From contig JARICA010000019.1 of NCBI GenBank assembly GCA_029264305.1, forward strand, positions 1-64,000: DNA of 64,000 bases, written 5' to 3'. The DNA comes from Faecalimonas sp. GTDB taxonomy: Bacteria; Bacillota; Clostridia; Lachnospirales; Lachnospiraceae. The number at the start of each line of letters is the position of its first letter. Positions within the stretch are counted from its first letter, which is position 1. A model generated the notes under the pieces. The model saw nothing but the letters and a program-made list of their open reading frames with translations. It had not been told where the DNA came from and ran no database searches. The position numbers were made by a program, and so were the translations under genes. This document shows positions 1 through 8,951 of the stretch, in pieces.

Positions 1-61
1 GGCAGAGGTGGAAGTGTGGTAACACATGGAGCTGACTGTTACTAATCGGTCGAGGGCATAA
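1..61 (+). rRNA. 23S ribosomal RNA, 3' end (partial)
   Basis: The first 61 bases match the conserved 3' terminus of bacterial 23S rRNA: the GGTGGAAGTGTGGTAACAC stretch, the GGAGCTGAC segment, and the ending ACTAATCGGTCGAGGGC followed by ATAACC. The rest of the gene lies before the window. No 5S gene follows; the next 70 bases hold only a short inverted repeat (GAAG/CTTC, 110-125) before the first tRNA. The exact mature 3' end is estimated. Confidence 0.9.
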
Positions 62-130
62 CCAGTTAGGAATAGGTGATAAACGGATGACATTTCTTGT
101 GTGTGGTTTTGAAGGTATATATCTTCATAT

Positions 131-204
131 GGCCCGGTGGCTCAGTTGGTTAGAGCGCCGCCCTGTCACGGCGGAGGTCGAGGGTTCGAGTCCCTTTCGG
201 GTCG
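131..204 (+). tRNA. tRNA-Asp (GTC)
   Basis: Full cloverleaf with a 7-bp acceptor stem (GGCCCGG with TCGGGTC), discriminator G, anticodon GTC at 165-167 and a GGTTCGAGTCC T-arm. CCA is not encoded. First tRNA of the rRNA-distal cluster. Confidence 0.96.
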
Positions 205-213
205 TTATATTGT

Positions 214-286
214 GGGATCATAGCTCAGCTGGGAGAGCACCTGCCTTACAAGCAGGGGGTCACAGGTTCGAGCCCTGTTGGTCCCA
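214..286 (+). tRNA. tRNA-Val (TAC)
   Basis: Acceptor stem GGGATCA pairs with TGGTCCC, discriminator A, anticodon TAC at 247-249. CCA is not encoded. Ten bases separate it from tRNA-Asp, so the two are almost certainly processed from one transcript. Confidence 0.96.
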
Positions 287-301
287 TTATATAATTAATA
301 T

Positions 302-374
302 GCCGACATGGCTCAATTGGCAGAGCAGCTGATTTGTAATCAGCAGGTTATCGGTTCAAGTCCGATTGTCGGCT
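302..374 (+). tRNA. tRNA-Thr (TGT)
   Basis: Acceptor stem GCCGACA pairs perfectly with TGTCGGC, discriminator T, anticodon TGT at 335-337. CCA is not encoded. Confidence 0.96.
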
Positions 375-378
375 TTAT

Positions 379-460
379 GGATGGATTCCCGAGTGGCCAA
401 AGGGGGCAGACTGTAAATCTGTTGGCACCGCCTTCGAAGGTTCGAATCCTTCTCCATCCA
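379..460 (+). tRNA. tRNA-Tyr (GTA)
   Basis: Class II tRNA of 82 bases with a long variable arm. Acceptor stem GGATGGA pairs with TCCATCC; anticodon GTA at 413-415. It starts only four bases after tRNA-Thr. Confidence 0.96.
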
Positions 461-476
461 TTGAATTAGATAATAT

Positions 477-550
<74 letters not shown>

Positions 551-606
551 TTCAACTTATTGATAAAATGCCAATAAGGTTTTATTGCCAAGAGGATATA
601 AGTTAA

Positions 607-679
<73 letters not shown>

Positions 680-711
680 TTCTACAAATAGAGTAGAGAA
701 ATATAATATAT

Positions 712-784
712 GGAGCATTAGCTCAGTCGGTAGAGCACTTGACTTTTAATCAAGTTGTCCGGGGTTCGAATCCCCGATGCTTCA
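712..784 (+). tRNA. tRNA-Lys (TTT)
   Basis: Acceptor stem GGAGCAT pairs with ATGCTTC (one G-T pair), anticodon TTT at 745-747. Last tRNA of the cluster; a terminator follows within five bases. Confidence 0.96.
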
Positions 785-788
785 CTTT

Positions 789-816
789 AAGAACAGATTT
801 ATCTGTTCTTTTTTTT
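789..816 (+). terminator. rRNA/tRNA operon terminator
   Basis: AAGAACAGAT and ATCTGTTCTT form a 10-bp stem with a two-base loop, followed by a run of Ts. It closes the rRNA-tRNA transcription unit. Confidence 0.9.
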
Positions 817-821
817 GATAA

Positions 822-848
822 AAAAAAGAGAAGTAAATTCTCTTTTTT
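822..848 (-). terminator. terminator of the XRE regulator gene
   Basis: AAAAAAGAGAA and TTCTCTTTTTT form an 11-bp A/T-rich stem at the 3' end of the minus-strand regulator, with T-runs usable in both directions. Confidence 0.65.
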
Positions 849-1545
849 ATTCCTCTGGCAAAAATTGACGAATACTAAAAAAATTATATTTTTTGAATAA
901 CTGTAAATCTTCTTTAGAAAAAATCAATTCATTTAAAATTTCATTTTCTTTTTGAATATCTGGTGCAATTAAAATTTTCCTAGCACATGGATACATGGTA
1001 ACACTAGAAATTCCAGCTAAAATTCCAACTTTATTATTATTAGAAAACGTTTCCATAGCACATAGCCAGATCTCTTCAGCAGAATGAGAATGATTTTTTA
1101 AATGGTAGTGTTGCCATGGACCAAATGATACACCTTTACCGGAATAAATTACTTTACATTTTTCTGGATTTTTAAAATCTTTCATATTGTAAAATAGTTG
1201 TGCAAAAGTATTTGTATCATTCGTTGTTTGAAATTCTTCTAATATACTTTTCAAGATTTTTTTCTGTTTTCCATCATAAGAATATACATATTGTCTTTTA
1301 AGAAAATCTGTTTTTTCAATAGAATGAATTTTTTCAGAAGGAACAGCAAGAAGTTGCGATGGAGGAATTTCAAAAATTTGAGCAAATTCTGCAATAGTGT
1401 CGGCTGTAAGAGGAATAATTCCTTTTTCATATTTGGATATTGTAGAACAACTTTTGTGTACAATTGCTGCAATTTCTTTTAATGTACAGTTGTTGGCAAT
1501 ACGATACTTTTTAATATTGCTTCCTACGATTTCGTTCATTGTCAT
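847..1545 (-). CDS. XRE-family helix-turn-helix transcriptional regulator
   Basis: A 232-residue protein. The N-terminal 60 or so residues form a Cro/CI-type HTH (GSNIKKYRIANNCTLKEIA, then STISKYEKG). The C-terminal 150 residues resemble no domain I recognise and may be a sensor or oligomerisation part. I start it at the ATG at 1545 because GGAG lies eight bases upstream; an upstream in-frame ATG would add 13 residues without a good ribosome site. It is divergent from a YjeM-like permease, and the 224-bp gap contains repeated TTTCTTG/CAAGAAA motifs, so it probably regulates itself and that permease. The target is inferred. Confidence 0.85.
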   Translation of the reverse strand: MTMNEIVGSNIKKYRIANNCTLKEIAAIVHKSCSTISKYEKGIIPLTADTIAEFAQIFEIPPSQLLAVPSEKIHSIEKTDFLKRQYVYSYDGKQKKILKSILEEFQTTNDTNTFAQLFYNMKDFKNPEKCKVIYSGKGVSFGPWQHYHLKNHSHSAEEIWLCAMETFSNNNKVGILAGISSVTMYPCARKILIAPDIQKENEILNELIFSKEDLQLFKKYNFFSIRQFLPEE

Positions 1546-1605
1546 AACATACACTCCATTTCTGATGATTTTCCTATAAATCAATAATTTTATTAAAAAA
1601 GCTAT

Positions 1606-1699
1606 ATTTCAAGAAATTATATTGATTTTTTTGCAGTTAAATATAAATAATTTCTTGTTACGATAATAATCTTAAAATATTTTCTTGTCAAGAAAATAT
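1606..1699. promoter_or_regulatory. putative operator array between XRE gene and permease
   Basis: The divergent gap holds a perfect palindrome with 11-bp arms around one central base: ATATTTTCTTG at 1677-1687 and CAAGAAAATAT at 1689-1699. Two more half-sites of the same core lie nearby, CAAGAAAT at 1610-1617 and AATTTCTTG at 1649-1657. This looks like a binding array for the adjacent XRE regulator. Binding is inferred. Confidence 0.6.
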
Positions 1700-1769
1700 C
1701 AGATGTTTGATTTATAAACATTTTATAAATAAAATATAAAATATCTTAAATACGTTAGGAGGAAGTTTT

Positions 1770-3254
1770 ATGTCAGAGAAACAAAAAAAATTAAGTATGG
1801 GAGCATTAATTTTGATGATTTTTACTTCTGTGTATGGATTCAATAATATGCCTCGCTCTTTTTATCTTATGGGGTATGGAGCAATTCCATTTTACTTATT
1901 GTCAGCGGTTGTGTTTTTTGTACCATTTGCATTTATGATTGCGGAGTATGGGTCTGCTTTTAAAGATGAAAAAGGTGGAATTTTTTCGTGGATGCAAATT
2001 TGTGTAAATACAAAATATGCTTTTGTTGCTACGTTTATGTGGTATACATCATATGTTATTTGGCTTGTTAACATTTCTTCTGGAATTATGGTTCCTCTTT
2101 CTAATGCAATTTTCGGAAAAGATACCACACAGAAATGGAGTATTTTTGGATTAAGTTCCACACAAACACTTGGCGTTCTAGGAATAATTTTTATTGTTGT
2201 TGTAACATTTTTTGCAAGTAAGGGTATGAAAAATATTCAGAAAGTAGCATCGATCGGTGGAATTGCATGTATGTTTTTAAATGTTATGTTAATTGGTGGT
2301 GCTCTTCTTGTTTTAATTGGAAATGGAGGAGAACTTGCTCAACCTGTTGTTTCAGCAGCATCTTTAGTGGAATCTCCAAATCCAGAATATGCAGGTTCTT
2401 TAGCAATGTTGGCATTTCTTGTATATGCATTATTTGCGTATGGGGGAACTGAGGCGGTTGGAGGTCTTGTAGATGAAACTGAAAATCCAGAAAAGAATTT
2501 TGGAAAAGGTTTGACAATAGCAGCAATTATTGTTGCAGTAGGATATTCAATTGGTATTTTTTGTGTAGGTATTTTTACAAATTGGAGTCAAACTCTTTCA
2601 GCGGCTACAGTTCATAAAGGAAATGCTTCATATGTAATTATGAATAATTTAGGATATCAGATTGGTGCAGCTTTTGGCGCAAATCAAAGCGTGTGCATTC
2701 AAATAGGAGATTGGGTAGCGAGAATTATGGGAATTTCTATCTTGCTTTCTTTAGCAGGAGCTGTGTTTACATTATGTTATTCTCCATTGAAGCAGTTGAT
2801 TGAGGGAAGTCCAAAAGGACTTCTTCCAGAAAAATTTTGTAAAATGGAAAATGGAATGCCTAAATTTGCCTTAAAAGTGCAAGCAGTTGTTGTTGTTGTA
2901 TTTATTTTCCTAATCTCTATGGGAGGAGATACGATGACACAGTTTTTCAATATTCTTGTTTCTATGACAAATGTAGCAATGACACTTCCATATATGTTTA
3001 TTTCAGCGGCATTTATTAAATTTAAAAAGAATAAAGATATTGATAAACCGTTTGTTATTTTCAAAAATAATACAGTAGCGATTGTCTTTGCTATTCTTGT
3101 AACAGGAATCGTTGGATTTGCAAATTTCTTCACGATTATTCAACCTGCGATGGCTGGTGATATAGCAACAACTGTATGGAGCATTTTGGGACCAGTGTTA
3201 TTTACAGTGATAGCATTAATCTTACATGCAAGATATGAGAAAAAGCAAAAGTAA
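1770..3254 (+). CDS. yjeM: YjeM-like APC-family amino-acid permease
   Basis: Inner-membrane amino-acid/polyamine/organocation transporter of 494 residues with about 12 hydrophobic segments. The N-terminus (LILMIFTSVYGFNNMP, YLMGYGAIPFY) and the central FAYGGTEAVGGLVDETENPEKNF segment closely follow E. coli YjeM as I remember it; family length is about 500. The substrate of YjeM proteins is not firmly known, though relatives exchange glutamate, GABA or other amino acids. AGGAGG lies seven bases before the ATG. It stands alone, ends in a strong terminator, and is divergent from the XRE gene that probably controls it. Confidence 0.85.
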   Translation: MSEKQKKLSMGALILMIFTSVYGFNNMPRSFYLMGYGAIPFYLLSAVVFFVPFAFMIAEYGSAFKDEKGGIFSWMQICVNTKYAFVATFMWYTSYVIWLVNISSGIMVPLSNAIFGKDTTQKWSIFGLSSTQTLGVLGIIFIVVVTFFASKGMKNIQKVASIGGIACMFLNVMLIGGALLVLIGNGGELAQPVVSAASLVESPNPEYAGSLAMLAFLVYALFAYGGTEAVGGLVDETENPEKNFGKGLTIAAIIVAVGYSIGIFCVGIFTNWSQTLSAATVHKGNASYVIMNNLGYQIGAAFGANQSVCIQIGDWVARIMGISILLSLAGAVFTLCYSPLKQLIEGSPKGLLPEKFCKMENGMPKFALKVQAVVVVVFIFLISMGGDTMTQFFNILVSMTNVAMTLPYMFISAAFIKFKKNKDIDKPFVIFKNNTVAIVFAILVTGIVGFANFFTIIQPAMAGDIATTVWSILGPVLFTVIALILHARYEKKQK

Positions 3255-3345
3255 TTAGTAATGACGATATGAAAAAATAATATGGTAAATTCTGTATTTG
3301 GAGTATTGAAAAATAACGAACTTTTCTACAGAAGTTATAAAAATA

Positions 3346-3387
3346 AAAAAAGATGGAAAATAGCATTGCTATTCCATCTTTTTTTTT
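3346..3387 (+). terminator. permease gene terminator
   Basis: GATGGAAAATAGCA and TGCTATTCCATC pair with a single bulged A, followed by nine Ts. The 3' arm also contains the -35 element of the next promoter. Confidence 0.85.
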
Positions 3388-3394
3388 GTATAAT
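3366..3394 (+). promoter_or_regulatory. carB promoter inside the preceding terminator
   Basis: TTGCTA (3366-3371) and TATAAT (3389-3394) are separated by exactly 17 bases. The -35 lies in the 3' arm of the upstream terminator hairpin and the -10 just after its T-run. The transcript would start near 3401, leaving a leader of about 35 bases. Confidence 0.65.
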
Positions 3395-3435
3395 AGTTGG
3401 CAATGGAAAAACAACGAGAAACAGGAGGAATTACA

Positions 3436-6400
3436 ATGTCACAGAGAAAAGATATTCACAAAGTACTTATTATTGGTTCTGGTCCTATTATTATTGGACA
3501 GGCGTGTGAATTTGATTATTCAGGGACACAGGCGTGTAAAGCTCTTAAGAGTTTAGGCTATGAAATTGTATTAGTTAATTCAAATCCGGCGACAATTATG
3601 ACAGACCCGGAAACTGCTGACGTTACTTATATTGAACCTCTCAATGTTGAGAGAATGGAGCAAATTATTGCTAAAGAAAGACCAGATGCACTATTACCAA
3701 ATTTAGGTGGACAATCCGGTCTTAATTTATGTTCAGAATTAGCACAGGCAGGAATATTAGAAAAATATAATGTTGAAGTAATTGGAGTTCAAGTAGATGC
3801 AATTGAACGTGGTGAAGACCGTATTGAGTTTAAAAAGACAATGGATAGTCTTGGTATTGAAATGGCAAGAAGTGAAGTTGCCTATTCAGTAGATGAAGCG
3901 CTTGCGATTGCAGAAGAACTTGGTTATCCAGTTGTTCTTAGACCAGCTTATACAATGGGAGGCGCTGGAGGCGGACTTGTTTATAATAAAGAAGAATTAA
4001 AAACAGTTTGTGCAAGAGGACTTCAAGCTAGTTTAGTAGGACAAGTACTTGTTGAGGAATCTATTTTAGGTTGGGAAGAATTAGAACTTGAAGTGGTTCG
4101 TGATTCTGAAGGAAATATGGTTACTGTATGTTTCATTGAAAATATCGATCCTCTTGGGGTACATACAGGTGATTCATTCTGTTCAGCACCAATGCTTACC
4201 ATATCAGAAGAAGTACAGCAGCGTTTACAAGAAAAATCTCATAAAGTAGTAGATTCTGTTCAGGTAATTGGTGGATGTAATGTACAGTGGGCACATGATC
4301 CAAAAACAGATAGAGATATTATTATTGAAATTAATCCAAGAACATCACGTTCATCAGCTCTTGCATCAAAAGCAACAGGTTTCCCAATTGCTCTTGTATC
4401 TGCAATGTTGGCAACAGGACTTACGCTGAAAGATATTCCATGTGGAAAATATGGAACATTAGATAAATATGTTCCAAATGGAGATTATATTGTAATTAAG
4501 TTTGCTCGTTGGGCATTTGAAAAATTCAAAGGTGTAGAAGATAAATTAGGTACTCAGATGCGTGCTGTAGGTGAAGTAATGAGTATTGGTAAAACATATA
4601 AAGAGGCATTGCAAAAAGCAATCAGAAGTTTGGAAACAGGTCGTTATGGACTTGGACATGCAAAAGATTTTGATAAAAAATCAAAAGATGAGCTTCTCAA
4701 AATGTTGGTAACACCTACAAGTGAACGTCATTTTATTATGTATGAAGCATTGAGAAAAGGTGCTACAATCGAAGAAATTCATGAAAGAACAAAAGTAAAA
4801 GCATATTTTATCGAACAAATGAAAGAATTGGTTGAAGAAGAGGAAGAACTTTTGAAATCAAAAGGACATTTACCTTCTGATGAAGCTTTAATTGCAGCGA
4901 AAAAAGATGGTTTTGCTGATAAATATTTAAGTCAATTATTGGATGTAGAAGAAGCAGAGATTAGAGAGAAGAGAATTGCACTAGGTGTTGAAGAAGCGTG
5001 GGAAGGTGTTCATGTAAGTGGAACAGAAGATAGTGCATACTATTATTCAACATATAATGCAGAAGATAAAAATCCAGTTTGTGAAGATAAACCAAAAGTA
5101 ATGATTTTGGGTGGAGGTCCTAACCGAATCGGACAGGGAATTGAATTTGATTATTGTTGTGTACATGCTTCTCTTGCATTGAAAAAATTAGGTTTTGAGA
5201 CAATTATTGTAAACTGTAATCCTGAAACAGTTTCAACAGATTATGATACATCAGACAAGTTATATTTTGAACCACTTACATTAGAAGATGTACTCAGTAT
5301 TTATAAAAAGGAAAAACCAGTAGGAGTTATTGCACAGTTTGGTGGACAAACACCTCTTAATCTGGCAGCAGACTTGGAGAAGAATGGAGTTAAAATTCTT
5401 GGAACAGCACCATCTGTAATTGATCTTGCTGAAGATAGAGATTTATTCCGTGCTATGATGGAAAAATTGGAAATTCCTATGCCTGAATCAGGAATGGCAG
5501 TAAATGTTGAAGAAGCAGTTGAGATTGCAGAAAGAATTGGTTATCCGGTTATGGTTCGACCTTCTTACGTTCTTGGTGGACGAGGAATGGAAGTTGTATA
5601 TGACTCAGAAAGTATGGCAGGATATATGAAAGCTGCTGTAGGTGTTACACCAGACAGACCAATTTTAATAGATCGTTTCTTAAATCATGCCTTAGAATGT
5701 GAAGCAGATGCAATTAGTGATGGAACACATGCATTTGTTCCAGCAGTAATGGAACATATTGAGTTAGCAGGTGTACATTCAGGTGACTCGGCTTGTATTA
5801 TACCATCAAGACATATTACAGAAGAAAATATTCAAACAATCAAAGAATATACAAGAAAAATTGCAGAGGAAATGCATGTTAAAGGTCTTATGAATATGCA
5901 ATATGCAATTGAAAATGGAAAAGTATATGTATTGGAAGCAAATCCAAGAGCATCAAGAACAGTTCCATTAGTATCTAAAGTATGTAACATTAAAATGGTG
6001 CCTCTTGCAACTGAGATTGTTACTGCAGAATTGACAGGAAAACCATCACCTGTTCCACAGTTGAAAGAACAATATATTCCACATTATGGAGTAAAAGAAG
6101 CTGTATTTCCATTTAATATGTTCCAAGAAGTAGACCCTGTTTTAGGACCTGAAATGCGTTCTACAGGTGAAGTATTAGGATTATCATCTTTCTATGGCGA
6201 AGCCTTCTATAAAGCTCAGGAAGCAACACAGAAGAAAATTCCGTTAGAAGGAACAGTATTAATGTCAATCAATGACAAAGATAAACCAGAAGTAGTAGAA
6301 GTGGCGAAAGAATTTATTGAAAGTGGATTTAAAATTTTAGCATCTAAAAATACTTGTAAATTAATTCAAGATGCCGGAATGGAAGCAGAAAGAGTATATA

Positions 6401-6660
6401 AACTCAATGAAGGTAGACCGGATATGTTAGATTTAATTACAAATGGTAAAGTAGATTTAATTATCAATACTCCAATAGGACAAGATAGACAAGAAGATGA
6501 TAGTTATCTTCGTAAAGCAGCTATTAAAGCAAAAGTTCCATATATGACTACAATGGCAGCAGCAAAAGCGACTATAAGTGGTATTAAATCAATGAAAAAA
6601 CCAGGATGTGGAGAAGTAAAATCACTTCAAGAATTACATGCACAGATAAGAGATTTATAA
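3436..6660 (+). CDS. carB: carbamoyl-phosphate synthase large subunit
   Basis: ATP-dependent synthesis of carbamoyl phosphate from bicarbonate and ammonia for pyrimidine and arginine biosynthesis. The 1,074-residue length is the family norm. Two tandem ATP-grasp halves are visible, each opening with a nucleotide-binding motif (IGSGPIIIGQACEFDYSG near residue 12; GGGPNRIGQGIEFDYCC near 560), then the carboxyphosphate and carbamate domains and a C-terminal allosteric MGS-like domain after about residue 930. The ATG at 3436 is chosen for its AGGAGG seven bases upstream; an upstream in-frame start would overlap the promoter. The small subunit carA is not adjacent on either side, which is unusual. 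Confidence 0.97.
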   Translation: MSQRKDIHKVLIIGSGPIIIGQACEFDYSGTQACKALKSLGYEIVLVNSNPATIMTDPETADVTYIEPLNVERMEQIIAKERPDALLPNLGGQSGLNLCSELAQAGILEKYNVEVIGVQVDAIERGEDRIEFKKTMDSLGIEMARSEVAYSVDEALAIAEELGYPVVLRPAYTMGGAGGGLVYNKEELKTVCARGLQASLVGQVLVEESILGWEELELEVVRDSEGNMVTVCFIENIDPLGVHTGDSFCSAPMLTISEEVQQRLQEKSHKVVDSVQVIGGCNVQWAHDPKTDRDIIIEINPRTSRSSALASKATGFPIALVSAMLATGLTLKDIPCGKYGTLDKYVPNGDYIVIKFARWAFEKFKGVEDKLGTQMRAVGEVMSIGKTYKEALQKAIRSLETGRYGLGHAKDFDKKSKDELLKMLVTPTSERHFIMYEALRKGATIEEIHERTKVKAYFIEQMKELVEEEEELLKSKGHLPSDEALIAAKKDGFADKYLSQLLDVEEAEIREKRIALGVEEAWEGVHVSGTEDSAYYYSTYNAEDKNPVCEDKPKVMILGGGPNRIGQGIEFDYCCVHASLALKKLGFETIIVNCNPETVSTDYDTSDKLYFEPLTLEDVLSIYKKEKPVGVIAQFGGQTPLNLAADLEKNGVKILGTAPSVIDLAEDRDLFRAMMEKLEIPMPESGMAVNVEEAVEIAERIGYPVMVRPSYVLGGRGMEVVYDSESMAGYMKAAVGVTPDRPILIDRFLNHALECEADAISDGTHAFVPAVMEHIELAGVHSGDSACIIPSRHITEENIQTIKEYTRKIAEEMHVKGLMNMQYAIENGKVYVLEANPRASRTVPLVSKVCNIKMVPLATEIVTAELTGKPSPVPQLKEQYIPHYGVKEAVFPFNMFQEVDPVLGPEMRSTGEVLGLSSFYGEAFYKAQEATQKKIPLEGTVLMSINDKDKPEVVEVAKEFIESGFKILASKNTCKLIQDAGMEAERVYKLNEGRPDMLDLITNGKVDLIINTPIGQDRQEDDSYLRKAAIKAKVPYMTTMAAAKATISGIKSMKKPGCGEVKSLQELHAQIRDL

Positions 6661-6671
6661 TGAGAATAATA

Positions 6672-6710
6672 GAAAGGATGTGGCTTATACAAGTCATATC
6701 CTTTTTATTA
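6672..6710 (+). terminator. carB terminator
   Basis: GGATGTGGCTT pairs with AAGTCATATCC (11 bp including G-T pairs) around a four-base loop, followed by a T-rich tract. Confidence 0.8.
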
Positions 6711-6740
6711 TTATAGGATATTATAGATAAGGAAATCTAT

Positions 6741-6769
6741 TTGACTAAAAACTTAAAAAGAAGTATAAT
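6741..6769 (+). promoter_or_regulatory. tRNA-Leu promoter
   Basis: TTGACT (6741-6746) and TATAAT (6764-6769) with a 17-base spacer, ending 12 bases before the tRNA. A near-consensus housekeeping promoter. Confidence 0.85.
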
Positions 6770-6781
6770 AAAAGATAACTT

Positions 6782-6864
6782 GCGGAAGTGTCGGAATGGC
6801 AGACGAGCTAGATTCAGGTTCTAGTGTGGGTTACTACGTGTGGGTTCAAGTCCCATCTTCCGCA
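6782..6864 (+). tRNA. tRNA-Leu (CAG)
   Basis: Class II tRNA of 83 bases with a long variable arm. Acceptor stem GCGGAAG pairs with CTTCCGC; anticodon CAG at 6815-6817 reads CUG. CCA is not encoded. Single-gene unit with its own promoter and terminator. Confidence 0.96.
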
Positions 6865-6869
6865 TAGAC

Positions 6870-6910
6870 AAGCAGAAAGACCTTAATGAGAGGGATTCTG
6901 CTTTTTTTTA
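6870..6910 (+). terminator. tRNA-Leu terminator
   Basis: AAGCAGAA and TTCTGCTT form the outer stem around a small inner CCT/AGG hairpin, followed by eight Ts. Confidence 0.75.
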
Positions 6911-6934
6911 TATATAGTAGAAGGAGAATAAAGA

Positions 6935-8332
6935 ATGCTCTATGAGAAATTAAAGATGTATCAGAAATCGGATTATTATGGATTTCATATGCCAGGACAT
7001 AAGCGGAATATAGAAAAATTTTCTGTTGAACTTCCGTATGGAATAGATATTACAGAAATAGAAGGATTTGATGATTTACATCATGCTACAGGAATTTTAA
7101 AATTAGCAGAGGAGAGAGCTGCGAGACTTTATCAAGCAGAGGAAAGCCATTTTCTTGTAAATGGTAGTACAGTTGGTATTTTAAGTGCGATTTTAGGTTT
7201 GACTGAAAGAGGAGATAAGATCTTGGTAGCTAGAAATTGTCATAAATCGGTATATCATGCTATTTATATGAATGAGTTAGAACCAATATATATTTATCCG
7301 GAATATGAAAAAAATTTACAAATCAATGGAGAAATTAAGTGTGAAAAAATAAAGTCAATTTTAGAAAAAGAGAATGATATAAAAGCTGTGGTTATTGTTT
7401 CGCCAACATATGATGGGGTTGTTTCTGATGTAGAAACTATATCCAATATTGTACACGAATATAATATCCCATTAATTGTAGATGAGGCACACGGTGCACA
7501 TTTTGGATTTGATCATAGATTTCCTAAAAATGCAAATGAAAAAGGTGCAGATATTGTTATCCACAGTGTTCATAAAACGTTACCGGCAATGACACAGACT
7601 GCGTTAATTCATTTGAATGGAAATATCATAAATAGAGAAAGTGTAAGAAATTATCTTCATATGTTACAATCAAGTAGTCCTTCATATGTACTTATGGCAA
7701 GTATTGATTATTGTATGGAAATGTTGGAAAATCATAAGGACATTCTTTTTGGTAAGTATGTAGAAGAGTTGGTTGCATTAAGACAATCACTGAAAGAATT
7801 AAAGCATTTAGAAATAATTAGAACAGAACATTTTGATATTTCTAAAATAATTATTTCGGTAAAAGATACTAATATAACAAGTACGCAGTTAAGTGAAATT
7901 CTTTTAAAAAAATATCAGTTACAAATGGAAATGACAGCGGGAACTTATGTTTTGGCAATGACAACAGTTGGAGATACTGTAGAAGGTTTTTTACGATTAA
8001 AGGAAGCTTTATTTGAGATAGATGAAGGATTGCAATTGGACAGAAGAAATTTAGAAGGTTTAGAACTTCCTCAGTTATCTTTAGTTTGTAAAAGTGCAGA
8101 AGTACTTCGAGCAGCACAAAAGGAAGGACTTTCGTATGTAAAGTGGGAAAATGCAGAAGGAAAAGTAGCAGGTGAATATGCATATGTATATCCGCCTGGA
8201 ATACCATTTGTAGTACCAGGAGAGAGAATTACAAAAGAGGCAGTGCAATATTTGAAAAAATATGAAGAAATGCAGTTTACTATTGAGGGAATTGCAGTGG
8301 AAAAACATATTGGAGTGTGGAAAAATGGGTAA
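6935..8332 (+). CDS. Orn/Lys/Arg decarboxylase-family PLP enzyme (YaaO-like)
   Basis: Fold-type I pyridoxal-phosphate enzyme of 465 residues, the short YaaO class of basic amino-acid decarboxylases. The N-terminus carries FHMPGHKRN, the PLP-phosphate site is NGSTVG, DEAHGAH binds the cofactor and SVHKTLPAMTQ contains the Schiff-base lysine. The product is probably a polyamine precursor such as agmatine or cadaverine, but substrate cannot be read from sequence. GAAGGAG lies about nine bases before the ATG. It opens the same run as yaaO-tmk-holB-yaaT in Bacillus and overlaps the next gene by 8 bases. Confidence 0.88.
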   Translation: MLYEKLKMYQKSDYYGFHMPGHKRNIEKFSVELPYGIDITEIEGFDDLHHATGILKLAEERAARLYQAEESHFLVNGSTVGILSAILGLTERGDKILVARNCHKSVYHAIYMNELEPIYIYPEYEKNLQINGEIKCEKIKSILEKENDIKAVVIVSPTYDGVVSDVETISNIVHEYNIPLIVDEAHGAHFGFDHRFPKNANEKGADIVIHSVHKTLPAMTQTALIHLNGNIINRESVRNYLHMLQSSSPSYVLMASIDYCMEMLENHKDILFGKYVEELVALRQSLKELKHLEIIRTEHFDISKIIISVKDTNITSTQLSEILLKKYQLQMEMTAGTYVLAMTTVGDTVEGFLRLKEALFEIDEGLQLDRRNLEGLELPQLSLVCKSAEVLRAAQKEGLSYVKWENAEGKVAGEYAYVYPPGIPFVVPGERITKEAVQYLKKYEEMQFTIEGIAVEKHIGVWKNG

Positions 8333-8909
8333 AATTTTTTATATTATGGGGAAAAGTTCTTCTGGAAAGGATACAATTTTTAAAAAGTTGCAAGAATGTT
8401 TACCAGAATTAAAAACGATTGTTTTGTATACAACTCGACCTATTAGAGAAGGGGAAAAAGATGGCGTAGAATATTATTTTGTTAGTGAAAAGGAATTGGA
8501 AACCTTTCAAAAAAATGGGAAAATAATAGAATTGCGATCTTATGATACTGTACATGGAAAATGGAATTATTTTACCGTGGCAGATCATCAGATTCAATTG
8601 GAAATAAATAATTACATTATTATTGGAACGTTGGTTTCCTATGAAAAAATGCAAGAATATTTTGGAAAAGAAAACATTGTACCAATTTATGTTGAAGTAG
8701 AGGATGGAGAACGTTTGTCAAGAGCGATGGAGCGTGAAAAAATGCAGGAAAATCCTAAATATGCAGAACTCTGTAGGAGATTTTTAGCTGATACGAAAGA
8801 TTTTTCAGAGGAAAATTTAGAAAAATTGGGGATAAAAAAGAGATTTTATAATGAAAATGTGGATACTTGTGTAGATGAAATTGTACTATATATTAGAGAA
8901 AAACTATGA
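8325..8909 (+). CDS. guanylate kinase-like protein
   Basis: P-loop nucleoside monophosphate kinase of 194 residues with GKSSSGKDT near the N-terminus and a guanylate-kinase-type TTRPIREGEKDGVEYYFV segment near residue 40. It would phosphorylate GMP or a related nucleotide. The true start is the ATG at 8325, with GGAG close upstream, inside the end of the decarboxylase gene. It occupies the position held by thymidylate kinase in the Bacillus operon. A second canonical gmk probably exists elsewhere, so this may be a divergent paralogue. Confidence 0.8.
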   Translation: MGKIFYIMGKSSSGKDTIFKKLQECLPELKTIVLYTTRPIREGEKDGVEYYFVSEKELETFQKNGKIIELRSYDTVHGKWNYFTVADHQIQLEINNYIIIGTLVSYEKMQEYFGKENIVPIYVEVEDGERLSRAMEREKMQENPKYAELCRRFLADTKDFSEENLEKLGIKKRFYNENVDTCVDEIVLYIREKL

Positions 8910-8951
8910 TATACTAACAATATATAACTTCAGGAAAGGAATGGTGGTAAC

